Source: Actinomyces sp. Marseille-P3109
GTDB taxonomy: Bacteria > Actinomycetota > Actinomycetes > Actinomycetales > Actinomycetaceae
Reading direction: 5' to 3'
Assembly (NCBI RefSeq): GCF_900323545.1
Contig: NZ_OOHN01000008.1
Coordinates: 2,496,460 to 2,560,459 of the forward strand
DNA length: 64,000 nt
Shown here in pieces: positions 1-13,640 of this stretch (its first letter is position 1; every line of letters begins with the position of its first letter). The translations under genes and the position numbers were made by a program. The notes beneath the pieces were generated by a model. It worked only from the letters and a program-made list of their open reading frames with translations, was not told the DNA's origin and did no database searches.

Positions 1-115
1 AGGCGGACCCCCGCCGGCGCACCGCCTTGGGGAACGCGGGTGGGGGCGACAGCCTCACCGTCCACGAGCCCCCTTATCGCCCCTCACCCGCGAGTCCTGT
101 GGACCGCCCCGCGCC

Positions 116-4965
<4,850 letters not shown>

Positions 4966-5043
4966 TGATAGATGAGATCCACTCTTGTGGGACAGATCTA
5001 CCGACAAAATTTCGACTTCGTCACCCTCGGAGGAGGACCGTTA

Positions 5044-5057
5044 TGGTAACGTCACCA
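5044..5057. promoter_or_regulatory. Probable LacI-family operator O2 (regulator side)
   Basis: TGGTAACGTCACCA is a palindrome with the same TG-T-AACGTCA-CA core as the site at 4952-4965. Centre-to-centre distance is 92 bp. It lies 87 bp before the regulator start, suggesting autoregulation and possible looping between the two sites. Confidence 0.6.
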
Positions 5058-5143
5058 CGTAGTCAGGATGCGGACGTCTCTGACAATCCTGATAACCTCG
5101 CGCCATGCCAGGGCAGAGCCGGGGCGCGGAGGGAGCGCCGTCG

Positions 5144-6130
5144 ATGAGCGATGTGGCTCGCCTGGCCGGTGTCTCGGCCCAGACGGTCTCGCGCGTGGCG
5201 GCGGGATCGGAGCACGTCCGGCCCGACACCCGCGAGCGGGTCCTGCGGGCGATGAACCAGCTCGGCTACTCCCCCAACCGCGCCGCACAGGCCCTGCGCC
5301 GCGGCTCGTTCAAGACGATCGGCGTGCTGACCCAGCAGATCCAGCGCACCGGGGAGGCGCTGACCACCGCGGGCGTGCTGGAGGCGGCCACTGCCGCCGA
5401 TTACGCCGTCAACCTCGTCCAGGTGGAGCACCCCGCCTCCGACGACCTGCGCGAGGCCGTCTACCGGCTCTCTCACCAGGCCATCGATGGGCTTGTCGTC
5501 GTGCAGGCCGGGCGGGCCGGGCGCGAGCAGCTGGTACTGCCCCCCTCGATGCCGGTGGCGGTCTCGGACTCGACGCTCGTGGACTACTACCCCTCGGCCA
5601 GCGCCGACCAGGTCGGCGGGGTGCGCGACGCCGTCGAGCACCTCCTGGAGCTGGGGCACCGCACCGTCCACCACGTGAGCGGCCCCGAGGACTCCCAGTC
5701 CAGCCTCATCCGCAGGGCCACCTGGGTCCGCTGCCTGCAGGAGGCGGGGCGGGAGGTTCCTGAGCCGGTGCCCGGCGGGTGGGAGGCCGCGGCGGGCTAC
5801 GAGGCCGGCCTGCACCTGGCCGCCGACCCGGAGGTGACGGCCATCTTCTGCGCCAACGACGAGCTGGCCCTGGGCCTTATCCGGGCGATGCACGAACAGG
5901 GCAGGCGTGTGCCGCAGGACGTCTCGGTCGTCGGCTTCGACGGCCTGGCCGTGGGCGAGTACAGCTTCCCGCCGCTGACCACCGTGCGTCAGGACTTCAA
6001 GCGGCACGGCCGCGAGATGGTGGGCCTCGTGCTGGAGCAGGTGGCCTCCAGGACACTGGACGGAAGCCGCAGCATCATCATCCCCACTGAATTCATCGTG
6101 CGCGGCTCAACCGCTCCGCCGGCGCCCTGA
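5144..6130 (+). CDS. LacI-family transcriptional regulator of the lactose operon
   Basis: A 328-residue repressor with an N-terminal LacI helix-turn-helix (SDVARLAGVSAQTVSRVAAG, residues 2-21) and hinge region (LGYSPNRAAQALRRG), followed by a periplasmic-binding-protein-like effector domain ending in SVVGFDGLAVGEYSFPPLTTV and RQDF, typical of sugar-responsive LacI proteins. It is divergent from lacZ and the GPH symporter, so a galactoside-type inducer is likely. The start at 5144 is preferred because GGAGGG lies 10 bases upstream and the HTH begins directly after it; an ATG at 5105 has no ribosome site. Two matching palindromes lie in the divergent intergenic region. Confidence 0.9.
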   Translation: MSDVARLAGVSAQTVSRVAAGSEHVRPDTRERVLRAMNQLGYSPNRAAQALRRGSFKTIGVLTQQIQRTGEALTTAGVLEAATAADYAVNLVQVEHPASDDLREAVYRLSHQAIDGLVVVQAGRAGREQLVLPPSMPVAVSDSTLVDYYPSASADQVGGVRDAVEHLLELGHRTVHHVSGPEDSQSSLIRRATWVRCLQEAGREVPEPVPGGWEAAAGYEAGLHLAADPEVTAIFCANDELALGLIRAMHEQGRRVPQDVSVVGFDGLAVGEYSFPPLTTVRQDFKRHGREMVGLVLEQVASRTLDGSRSIIIPTEFIVRGSTAPPAP

Positions 6131-6160
6131 GCGCAGCGAGCAGTGCGGTGTCGGCCCGGC

Positions 6161-7015
6161 TCAGTCCTCGTCCTCCTCGGGCAGGAGCATGGAGGCGCCC
6201 AGGGCGAAGGGGAAGCCGGGCTTGAGGATGCACTGGATGACCGGCTGGGCCATCTCCAGGACGCTGTCGGCGTCGAGCCCTTCCTCGCCGTCGGGGCTGA
6301 CCTCGGCCACGAGGTCGATGTAGGGGACGGTGAGGTCGAGCAGGGACATGCCGTCGCGGTGGGTCGCGGCGTCCCAGGCGCCGCCCTCCATCTCCTGGAG
6401 GGTGCCCAGGTGGAAGCTCATGACCCCGCGGTCGTCGACCTTCGCCGGCACGGACAGGATGTGGTGCGGCTCGGGATCGCGCGGCGCGCGCAGGGTGAAC
6501 AGGATGATGCCGCCGTCGCGGGCGGCGCGCAGCATGATGCGGCCGACATGGATGCCGAAGCTGACGACGTCGAAGACCCCCTCCATGGCCTCCTCGTAGC
6601 TCAGCGGCTCCTCCAGGGGGATGGGGGCGCCGTCGCCCGGGTCGTTGATGGCCCGGCGGCCCGACGGCGTCTCGGCCTTGAGCAGCAGGAGGCGGCCGGA
6701 GTCGGTCAGGGTGCCGGTCTCAACGCGCTCCTCCCAGCCGGCCGGGGCCTGGGCGGGGCCGGGCTCGGACTCCACCAGGCCCATGCCCAGGACGCTGGAC
6801 AGGTCGGTGCCGTCGGCCGGCCGGTGCCAGGTGATGGTGGCGTCGTCGTGCCAGATGGGAACGACGCCGTTGAAGGGGATGCCGAAGCGCACGTGCTCGC
6901 GGTCGCCGTCGACGGGCCGGGACTCATCGACATGGCTGGTGCGCCGGTCGGCCCGGCCCGCCGGGCCTGCGTTGCCGGCGCCGTCTCCTTGCGGTCCCGC
7001 CAGGTACTCGCTCAT
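6161..7015 (-). CDS. Hypothetical acidic cytosolic protein
   Basis: A 284-residue protein that I do not recognise. It is acidic, has no signal peptide or membrane helix, and has a low-complexity Gly/Ala-rich first 35 residues before a globular region beginning HVRFGIPFNGVVPIWHDDATITWH. The C-terminus is strongly acidic (PEEDED). Its ATG overlaps the stop of the upstream LssY_C membrane protein as an ATGA coupling, so the two products probably act together at the membrane. No catalytic motif is apparent. Confidence 0.75.
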   Translation of the reverse strand: MSEYLAGPQGDGAGNAGPAGRADRRTSHVDESRPVDGDREHVRFGIPFNGVVPIWHDDATITWHRPADGTDLSSVLGMGLVESEPGPAQAPAGWEERVETGTLTDSGRLLLLKAETPSGRRAINDPGDGAPIPLEEPLSYEEAMEGVFDVVSFGIHVGRIMLRAARDGGIILFTLRAPRDPEPHHILSVPAKVDDRGVMSFHLGTLQEMEGGAWDAATHRDGMSLLDLTVPYIDLVAEVSPDGEEGLDADSVLEMAQPVIQCILKPGFPFALGASMLLPEEDED

Positions 7016-8448
7016 GAATCCACCCTAGCGGTGGACGGAGCGGTCTGCGTGCCGGTTCGCGGGCCGCTTCGGGAGGCCCGGGCAGCACGACGCTCCTCCT
7101 TGCGGGCACGCTCCCACTCGTGGACCTGCCGGGCCGAGAGCGCCAGAAGGGCCAGCACCTGGAGCGCGCTGGTGACGACCAGGCCGAGGGTGGCCTGGCG
7201 GACCCCGAGGCTGGAGACCTGCCCCATGTCGGTGACGATCCCCAGGACGAAGGTGGCCATGAGGGCGATGCGGCCGCGCGGGTGCCCGTGCCAGGCCGCC
7301 ACACCCAGGGCAGCGGTGATGAGCGTGAGGAGGGACGACAGCACGGCGATGATGGCGATGAAGGCGACGACCGTGCTCTGGTTCGCGTCGGTGATCGCGG
7401 CGGCGTCCAGCAGGTCGGTGACGTCGATGCGGGAGACTCGGATGAGCTCGGCAACGACCAGGAGCGCGATGAGGACCAGGGCGATGACGAGCTGGCTGGG
7501 CCGGCGCCGTCGGGCCTCGAGGTCGGCGAGGTGGGCCAGCTCGAGGGAGAGGCCGGAGTCGGATCCGGGCACCACCTCGTTGAGGTCGAGGACGTGGAGG
7601 GCGCCGTCGGTGACCACCCGGTCCCCTCCTCCGTTCTTGTCGTGGTAGGAGGTGAAGAAGTCCGGCCAGATCTGGAGCTCGGCGGCGTCGTTGGCCCAGC
7701 GCACGTCGTCGACGACGAAGTCTCGCTCGATGTCGATGTCCGCGTCGATCTTGTGGGTGACCTGGAGGGTGAGGACGCTCAGGCCGACGGCGCGGTCGTA
7801 GGTGGCGGCGGCCAGCCAGTCCACGCGCCCGCCGCCGGGCAGGACCCAGCCGGGCGGGCAGTGCCAGAAGCGGACGTGGTGACGCTGGGCGGGGTTGCCC
7901 TCCACCTCCTTCTGGTAGGCGAAGCTCTGCCTGCGCCCGAAGAGCAGGAGGTTGGAGACGGGGGCGGCCGGGTAGGAGCGGCGCAGCAGCGAGGAGACGA
8001 CGATGCGCCACGAGGAGCGCAGGGTGATGGGGTCGGCACGCACCCAGCCGGCGGACACCATCGCCTCGTGAATGTCCTCCTCATCGCCCTTGACGGCGAG
8101 GTTGACGGGGTCGCCCAGGAGCCCGTCGGGGGTGCGGGTACGGCCGATGAAGTAGTCGGGCACGTAGAGCCAGGTGAGGACCTGGTGCAGGCGCGGCAGG
8201 GCGAGGTAGGCCAGGACCGCCCAGAACAGCAGGGAGTTGACCACGAGTGCCGGCTCGAGGTGCCAGCCCGAGCCGATGAGCAGCCAGGCCAGCCACAGCG
8301 TGGCGACGGCGGCGATGGCGAAGAAGACCGAGTCGAGGACGTCATCGATGCCCCAGGAGCGCGCGCCGACCTCAGACATCTTGGACGGGCCGTCCCGGTA
8401 GACGGGTGGCGCCGTCGGGCGGGGGCGAGTCACCTCGGATGACGTCAT
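7012..8448 (-). CDS. LssY C-terminal-domain membrane protein
   Basis: A 478-residue membrane protein with two N-terminal hydrophobic segments (about 38-60 and 66-85), a soluble domain of about 220 residues, and about four C-terminal helices (about 325-455). The soluble part resembles the LssY_C family: DPVNLAVKGDEEDIHEAM, then SAGWVRADPITLRSSWRI, then SYPAAPVSNLLLFGRRQ and HHVRFWHCPPGW. LssY_C domains often occur with PAP2 phosphatases, but no phosphatase motif is seen here. The stop overlaps the start of the following acidic protein, so the pair is an operon. Function is unknown; an envelope role is inferred from topology. Confidence 0.75.
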   Translation of the reverse strand: MTSSEVTRPRPTAPPVYRDGPSKMSEVGARSWGIDDVLDSVFFAIAAVATLWLAWLLIGSGWHLEPALVVNSLLFWAVLAYLALPRLHQVLTWLYVPDYFIGRTRTPDGLLGDPVNLAVKGDEEDIHEAMVSAGWVRADPITLRSSWRIVVSSLLRRSYPAAPVSNLLLFGRRQSFAYQKEVEGNPAQRHHVRFWHCPPGWVLPGGGRVDWLAAATYDRAVGLSVLTLQVTHKIDADIDIERDFVVDDVRWANDAAELQIWPDFFTSYHDKNGGGDRVVTDGALHVLDLNEVVPGSDSGLSLELAHLADLEARRRRPSQLVIALVLIALLVVAELIRVSRIDVTDLLDAAAITDANQSTVVAFIAIIAVLSSLLTLITAALGVAAWHGHPRGRIALMATFVLGIVTDMGQVSSLGVRQATLGLVVTSALQVLALLALSARQVHEWERARKEERRAARASRSGPRTGTQTAPSTARVDS

Positions 8449-8616
8449 GGCAGCACGCTACCGAAGACGAGGGGCGCCGGAAGCCGACCGCACCGTCACA
8501 AGCCGACGCCTCACACGCTGCCGCGTCCTTCGAACCTGCGGGAACGGAGGACGCGGCAGCCGGAGAACAGCATCGGCGGGAATCTCAAGGCCGCCGAGGG
8601 GACAGTGTCATCAGGT

Positions 8617-9312
8617 CTACTTCAGCACGAGGTCCTGGGTGTCGGAGTAGGCCGGGTACTGCTTGCCCGACTTGATGCTCTCGCTGTCCTCGCGGTTGTA
8701 GACGATGGTGGTGGTGCCCTCGGAGAACGGCTTCAGCTTGGTCGTCTCCCCCAGGGATGCGAAGGCGAACCAGCCCTCCACCTTCCCGGATCCGTAGTCA
8801 TCAAAACCAAGGGCCTTGAGACCGTCATCCTTCATGTCGTCCTCCAGCAGGCTCCCGTACTCATCCGCCTTGAGGGACGAATCCCCCTTGTCCTGAAGCG
8901 AGGTGACGTCCGCGACACCGCTGCTGAAGCCGACGTCTCCGCTGAAGTCGAGCTTGCAGTGAAGCAGGTAGATCGTGTCGCTACCACCGTTCTGCTTGTA
9001 CTTGGGTGCGGCATAGTCCTCAACGACCTTGTCACAGGTCTGCGTGAGACTGATCTGCTCGTCCTTGAAGGTCACCGGCTCAATGTTCCGGATCTTGGAG
9101 CCGGACTTGGTGGTCTCACCGTCCTTGCCCTCGGACCCCTTCGAGTCCTTGGAGTCCTTGGAGGAGGTCGCGTCCGCGCCCTTATCGGCGGAATCGTTTG
9201 CGGTGGCGTCGCCGGCCGAGGTCTGGGAGGCACCCTGCTCGTCGCAGGCGGACAGTCCGGCCGCCATGGCGAGGGCGGCGATGGCGGAGAGAACCTTGAC
9301 GGTGGAGCGCAT
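8617..9312 (-). CDS. Putative secreted lipoprotein of unknown function
   Basis: A 231-residue protein with a lipoprotein signal peptide: a basic N-terminus, hydrophobic AIAALAMAAG, and the lipobox LSAC (lipidated Cys at residue 23). A Ser/Lys/Asp/Gly-rich linker (about 24-70) tethers a globular domain of about 160 residues that includes CDKVVEDYA and LLHCKLDF; the two cysteines could form a disulfide. The start at 9312 is chosen from AAGGA nine bases upstream and the good signal sequence; an ATG ten codons earlier would spoil it. It lies alone between the LssY_C gene and the TAC operon, all on the minus strand. No family recognised. Confidence 0.75.
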   Translation of the reverse strand: MRSTVKVLSAIAALAMAAGLSACDEQGASQTSAGDATANDSADKGADATSSKDSKDSKGSEGKDGETTKSGSKIRNIEPVTFKDEQISLTQTCDKVVEDYAAPKYKQNGGSDTIYLLHCKLDFSGDVGFSSGVADVTSLQDKGDSSLKADEYGSLLEDDMKDDGLKALGFDDYGSGKVEGWFAFASLGETTKLKPFSEGTTTIVYNREDSESIKSGKQYPAYSDTQDLVLK

Positions 9313-9540
9313 GGGAGTTCCTTTCTGGCGCGCTGCAAACACCGAAATTGTGCGCCGCGCATATTCCCCCCGCTATGGGGAGACCACCCGCGGAAGTGCT
9401 CCCCACCTCCGCCGGTTGCGTCGCACAGCCGTCCTCGTCGGAGCGATCCAGAGGCAACTCGGGCGTCATCGTGGCGTGACGCTATCGAGCCCCGTCCGCA
9501 GTACTCGACGCCAACCGCGAAACTAAAACCTCCGATCCAG

Positions 9541-9996
9541 TCAATTTTTGGGGCTACCACCCGAGGTGACGTCACCGTCGGCACGCAGTCGGAACTCACC
9601 TTGACGCACCATCCCCAGCAGGGGAGGCTGCACGCCCAGACGCATGGCAGTCGTATGAACCGACTCCCTGAGATAGGGAACGAGCGCCATAAAAGCCACC
9701 TTCTCGGCGAACTCGACCTGAGCTTCCTCCGAGATCTGACCACCTGGCTCAATGAACCGGTACTCCACTTCGAAGTCCGCGGTAATCTCGGCCTCATTAG
9801 TCTTGACCCGCTGCCGCACCCGGAAAACGAAAGCCTCCCCCTCCTCGCCACCGATCATCGACTCCATCGAACTCGTGATTTCAGTGGCTTCAGGGGAGTA
9901 AACACGCTTACCTGCGACCTCGTAGGGCGTCACACGATTCAGCTCGAGGACTGGGAGCAGGTCTCGGGCTGTCTCGTAACGCCGGCCGCCACTCAT
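9541..9996 (-). CDS. SecB-like chaperone of a toxin-antitoxin-chaperone system
   Basis: A 151-residue SecB-fold protein. The C-terminal block EKVAFMALVPYLRESVHTT followed by MRLGVQPPLL matches the SecB/Rv1957 pattern (A-x-x-L-x-P-Y-I/L-R-E-x-V, then x-L-P-P-L), and the preceding VKTNEAEITADFEVEYRF forms the expected long beta strands. In TAC systems such a chaperone binds the extended C-terminus of the antitoxin and protects it from proteolysis. Its start overlaps the antitoxin stop as ATGA. It is unlikely to be a housekeeping export SecB, because actinobacteria normally lack one and the gene is locked to a toxin-antitoxin pair. Confidence 0.75.
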   Translation of the reverse strand: MSGGRRYETARDLLPVLELNRVTPYEVAGKRVYSPEATEITSSMESMIGGEEGEAFVFRVRQRVKTNEAEITADFEVEYRFIEPGGQISEEAQVEFAEKVAFMALVPYLRESVHTTAMRLGVQPPLLGMVRQGEFRLRADGDVTSGGSPKN

Positions 9997-10421
9997 GCGG
10001 CTGCGGCAAAGTCGTCGACAAGCGGAACCGTACGCTCGGCCTGGATCGGAAGCGGATCACCGGCGCTCGCCTCTATCGCCATGGGCCACCCTCCACCAAG
10101 TGTCTGAATGGGCGTCCAGCTCTCCGACTCGAAGGTCGTACGCCCCCAGGTTGTCACGCGATGCTCCACGCTCGCTCCGACAGCAAGCGCGTAACGACGC
10201 AAGGTGGAGAGCCGAGGATCGTTATCCTGACTCTCGAACGCAGCAACCGTCGGCTGCTTGACACCCATCATCTCGGCAACGTCGCGCTGCGAGAGACCGG
10301 CCTCCTTGCGAGCCTGGATGAGGGCCCAGCGCATCTCGTCATCGGCTTGAGCAAGTCGCGCCGAGTGCTCAACCAGCTCATCAAAGCCCCGCTCCTGGAG
10401 GGACGCCTGGATCGAAGTCAT
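9993..10421 (-). CDS. HigA-like XRE antitoxin with C-terminal extension
   Basis: A 142-residue DNA-binding antitoxin. The XRE helix-turn-helix is at about residues 29-85 (RWALIQARKEAGLSQRDVAEMM then VKQPTVAAFESQDNDPRLS). About 55 residues follow (after AVGASVEHRV), rich in Trp, Pro and acidic residues and ending DDFAAAA. This extension is longer than in stand-alone HigA and matches the position of the chaperone-addiction (ChAD) segment of TAC antitoxins. It sits between the toxin gene (13-bp gap) and the SecB-like gene (ATGA overlap). Residue-level chaperone contacts cannot be read from the sequence. Confidence 0.75.
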   Translation of the reverse strand: MTSIQASLQERGFDELVEHSARLAQADDEMRWALIQARKEAGLSQRDVAEMMGVKQPTVAAFESQDNDPRLSTLRRYALAVGASVEHRVTTWGRTTFESESWTPIQTLGGGWPMAIEASAGDPLPIQAERTVPLVDDFAAAA

Positions 10422-10434
10422 AGACTAGAATCTA
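10421..10434. promoter_or_regulatory. Inverted repeat at antitoxin start, possible autoregulatory site
   Basis: TAGACTAGAATCTA carries TAGA/TCTA arms around six bases and fills the toxin-antitoxin gap, ending on the antitoxin start codon. No Shine-Dalgarno sequence is visible there, so the site might affect translation or be bound by the HigA-like protein. Weak evidence. Confidence 0.25.
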
Positions 10435-10962
10435 TCACGGATCGAGGCAGTGAGAGCAAGCCCTGGTATGACCCCAATGGCACTGCTCGCCCACAACGAA
10501 GCGTCGCTGACCCTCCTCCATCACCGCGTTCTGCAGCTCCCGCTGCTTGGCGACCGGCAGATCCGTCTCCTTGCGGTGGATGCGCACAACGACGACGTCA
10601 GGATGGCCGGGCTCCCCGTGATAGGCCCGCACTAAGGAGTTCTTCGCGCCGGCGAGTTTCCAGCGGAGCTCGAAGAGGTCAGGTTGCGAGACGACCGGAG
10701 ACAACGCGGGAGGATTCTCCTCAGGCAGACACCCTCGAGCCATCGCTCTCATACGCCCGCGGATCTCACCCGCAACCTCAGCCTCGCGCAGCATCTTGGT
10801 AAAGCCTCGCAGTCCCAACGGTGCCACGACCTGCTGCGCGACGGCAGCAATCTCCGCCTGAACATCAACAGACTCGGCATCGATGACACAGAAATGGATT
10901 CGCGCGGGATTGGATTCCCGAGGCTCGGAGCACACAGACCTCCGCTCATCAGAACGAGCCAT
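10435..10962 (-). CDS. HigB/RelE-like (Gp49-type) toxin
   Basis: A 175-residue protein. Its C-terminal half has the pattern of HigB/Gp49 RelE-superfamily mRNA interferases: a central strand LFELRWKLAG aligned with the ELRW motif of mycobacterial HigB1, then SLVRAYHG, VVVVRIHRKE and the helix TDLPVAKQRELQNAVMEE, where the family normally has KKTQKTP plus a helix. The first 80 residues are an unusual extension for this fold. It precedes the antitoxin gene, the toxin-first order of the higBA type. It starts 50 bp after the nrdF stop on the same strand, so read-through from nrdF is possible. The family call rests on motif pattern only. Confidence 0.6.
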   Translation of the reverse strand: MARSDERRSVCSEPRESNPARIHFCVIDAESVDVQAEIAAVAQQVVAPLGLRGFTKMLREAEVAGEIRGRMRAMARGCLPEENPPALSPVVSQPDLFELRWKLAGAKNSLVRAYHGEPGHPDVVVVRIHRKETDLPVAKQRELQNAVMEEGQRRFVVGEQCHWGHTRACSHCLDP

Positions 10963-11012
10963 CGAGCTACCGTCAGAGCGTGTCGGCCAGTTGATCCACT
11001 CTCTTCATGCGC

Positions 11013-12023
<1,011 letters not shown>

Positions 12024-12186
12024 CTACCGACGCCGACGCCGGCCGGCAGTGACGCCCGACCGGTTGGCGACTGTGGTGCCCGCCGCGCTCTTGCGGACGG
12101 GAGGTGCCGGCCAGCAGTGGGTGGCGGCGCACCCGGACGGCGCGCCCGGAGCGCGCGCCCGGACGAGTCTTCCAGTTGGAGTGTTA

Positions 12187-12215
12187 TTGACTCACAGAAG
12201 GTTACTGACTAACAT
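12187..12215 (+). promoter_or_regulatory. Sigma-70-type promoter for the TetR/ABC operon, leaderless transcript
   Basis: TTGACT (12187-12192) and TAACAT (12210-12215) are separated by exactly 17 bp. A transcript starting about 7 bases after the -10 would begin at the ATG at 12223, and no ribosome site precedes that ATG. The ten bases GTTATTGACT at 12183-12192 are nearly repeated as GTTACTGACT (12201-12210), overlapping both hexamers, and could be the TetR operator. Confidence 0.6.
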
Positions 12216-12222
12216 TCTCGGT

Positions 12223-12831
12223 ATGAGCCCGCGCACCTCCACCACTGACCTGCTTCGGCGCACCGCACTGCGGATGTTCACCGAGCGGGGGTTCGACGCC
12301 GTCCCGGTCACCGCGATCGCCAAGGCCGCCGGGGTCTCTCACATGACCTTCTTCCGCCACTTCCCCACCAAGGAGGCCGTGGTGGTGAGCGACTTGTTCG
12401 ATCCGTTCATCGCCGAGGCGGTACGCGCCCAGCCGCAGCGGTGGCGTCCGCTGACCCGGGCGGTGCGGGGCCTCGTTGCGGCGATGAGTCAGGAGTCGGC
12501 GCGCGAGGAGATGTCCTCCCGAGAGTTCTACGAACGCGTTCGGCTGGCGGGTCGCACGCCGTCGCTGGCGGCCGCCGTGCGAACCGCGGGCCAGCAGACC
12601 GAGCGCGCCATTGCCGAGGCGCTCATCGTTCCGGGGGTCGACGGCGCGGCGGCGCGGGCCGCGGCCGGAGCCGTCATGGGCGCGGCGAGCAGCCTCCTGC
12701 TCACCTGGGCGGAGGAGACCAGCGCCTCCGACGACGTGGTCGAGACCGGCACCGCACCCCGCACCGAGGCGGTCAGTGGCGCCGCGGCCACGCTCAGTCG
12801 GGGCCTTCTCAGCCTGCTGGAGGAGCCGTGA
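12223..12831 (+). CDS. TetR-family transcriptional regulator
   Basis: A 202-residue regulator with a clear N-terminal TetR domain: LLRRTALRMFTERGFDAVPV, then TAIAKAAGVSHMTFFRHFPTK (HTH, about 28-48). The C-terminal ligand domain is rich in Ala and Arg and shows no specific signature. The start at 12223 is set by the family N-terminus; a much longer in-frame extension upstream is antisense to nrdF and is rejected. The stop overlaps the GTG of the ABC ATPase as GTGA, so it heads a three-gene exporter operon that it probably represses. A promoter with a perfect 17-bp spacer lies directly upstream, and the mRNA is probably leaderless. Confidence 0.88.
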   Translation: MSPRTSTTDLLRRTALRMFTERGFDAVPVTAIAKAAGVSHMTFFRHFPTKEAVVVSDLFDPFIAEAVRAQPQRWRPLTRAVRGLVAAMSQESAREEMSSREFYERVRLAGRTPSLAAAVRTAGQQTERAIAEALIVPGVDGAAARAAAGAVMGAASSLLLTWAEETSASDDVVETGTAPRTEAVSGAAATLSRGLLSLLEEP

Positions 12832-13640
12832 GGGGCGCGGCGGCGTCGGCCCTGGAGGTTGATCGCGTCAGCGCCGGCCTGCGGGGAAGGCCTGTTCTGC
12901 AACGGCTCTCCATGTCCGTCGCGCAGGGCGAGTGCCACGCCATCGTGGGTCTCAACGGGGCCGGGAAGACCACGGCGCTGCGCGTCATCCTCGGCATGCT
13001 TCGCCCCGACGCCGGGAGGGTCCTCCTGCACGGCCGCGATATTTCCTCCGCCCCCAGGGACGTGTGGCGGCGGGTGGGCCATCTGGTGGAGACGCCGTTC
13101 TCCTATCCCGAGCTCACCGCCCGGCAGAACATCACCGCCTCCGCGCGTCTCCACGGGGCCGATCCCGAGCGCGCCGAGCGGACGGCGGAGCGGATGAGCG
13201 AGGCGCTGGCGCTGACCGGCTGGCTCGATGTTCCCGCGCGCCGCCTGTCGCTGGGTACGCGCCAGAAGGTGGGACTGGTCAGCGCCCTGGCGCACGGGCC
13301 GAGCATCGTCATCCTCGATGAGCCGACCAACGGACTGGACCCGCTCGCCGTCGTCGGGTTCAGGGATCTTCTGCGGGAGGTGACCGGGCGCGGCGGCGCG
13401 GTGCTGGTGACCGGGCACCACTTCGATGAGCTCACGCGCATCGCCGACCGGGTCGAGGTGCTGCACCGAGGGCGGATCGTCGACACGATCACGCCCGGAG
13501 AACCTGGCCGCCCCGGAGGCGCAGACCTCGAGAGAGTCTTCTTCGACGCCATCCTGGCAGCGGATCAAGCGGCCCAGGACCCCGGCTCGGGACGGCCCTC
13601 CCGAGCGAGGCGGCCCCGGGAAGAGCGGAGCGCCTCATGA
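12828..13640 (+). CDS. ABC transporter ATP-binding protein (drug/lipid exporter type)
   Basis: A 270-residue nucleotide-binding subunit. Walker A is GLNGAGKTT, the signature region is RLSLGTRQKVGL (degenerate LSxGxxQ), Walker B is IVILDEPTNGLDP, and the H-loop is VTGHH. This is the DrrA/CcmA-like exporter subfamily. The GTG start at 12828 overlaps the tetR stop and is preceded by GGAGGA; the longer open frame upstream is only a shadow of tetR. It is coupled to the next gene by an ATGA overlap. Substrate is unknown; the TetR-ATPase-permease order is typical of inducible drug or antimicrobial-peptide efflux. Confidence 0.92.
   Translation: MRGAAASALEVDRVSAGLRGRPVLQRLSMSVAQGECHAIVGLNGAGKTTALRVILGMLRPDAGRVLLHGRDISSAPRDVWRRVGHLVETPFSYPELTARQNITASARLHGADPERAERTAERMSEALALTGWLDVPARRLSLGTRQKVGLVSALAHGPSIVILDEPTNGLDPLAVVGFRDLLREVTGRGGAVLVTGHHFDELTRIADRVEVLHRGRIVDTITPGEPGRPGGADLERVFFDAILAADQAAQDPGSGRPSRARRPREERSAS

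Noticed and set aside
6143..7648. 501-residue plus-strand open frame
   Set aside because: Antisense to the two minus-strand genes with better codon pattern and overlap coupling.
9541..9996. Call as housekeeping SecB
   Set aside because: It is fused in operon with a toxin-antitoxin pair, and actinobacteria generally lack export SecB.
8605..10107. 500-residue plus-strand open frame
   Set aside because: Antisense to the lipoprotein and SecB-like genes; no family features.
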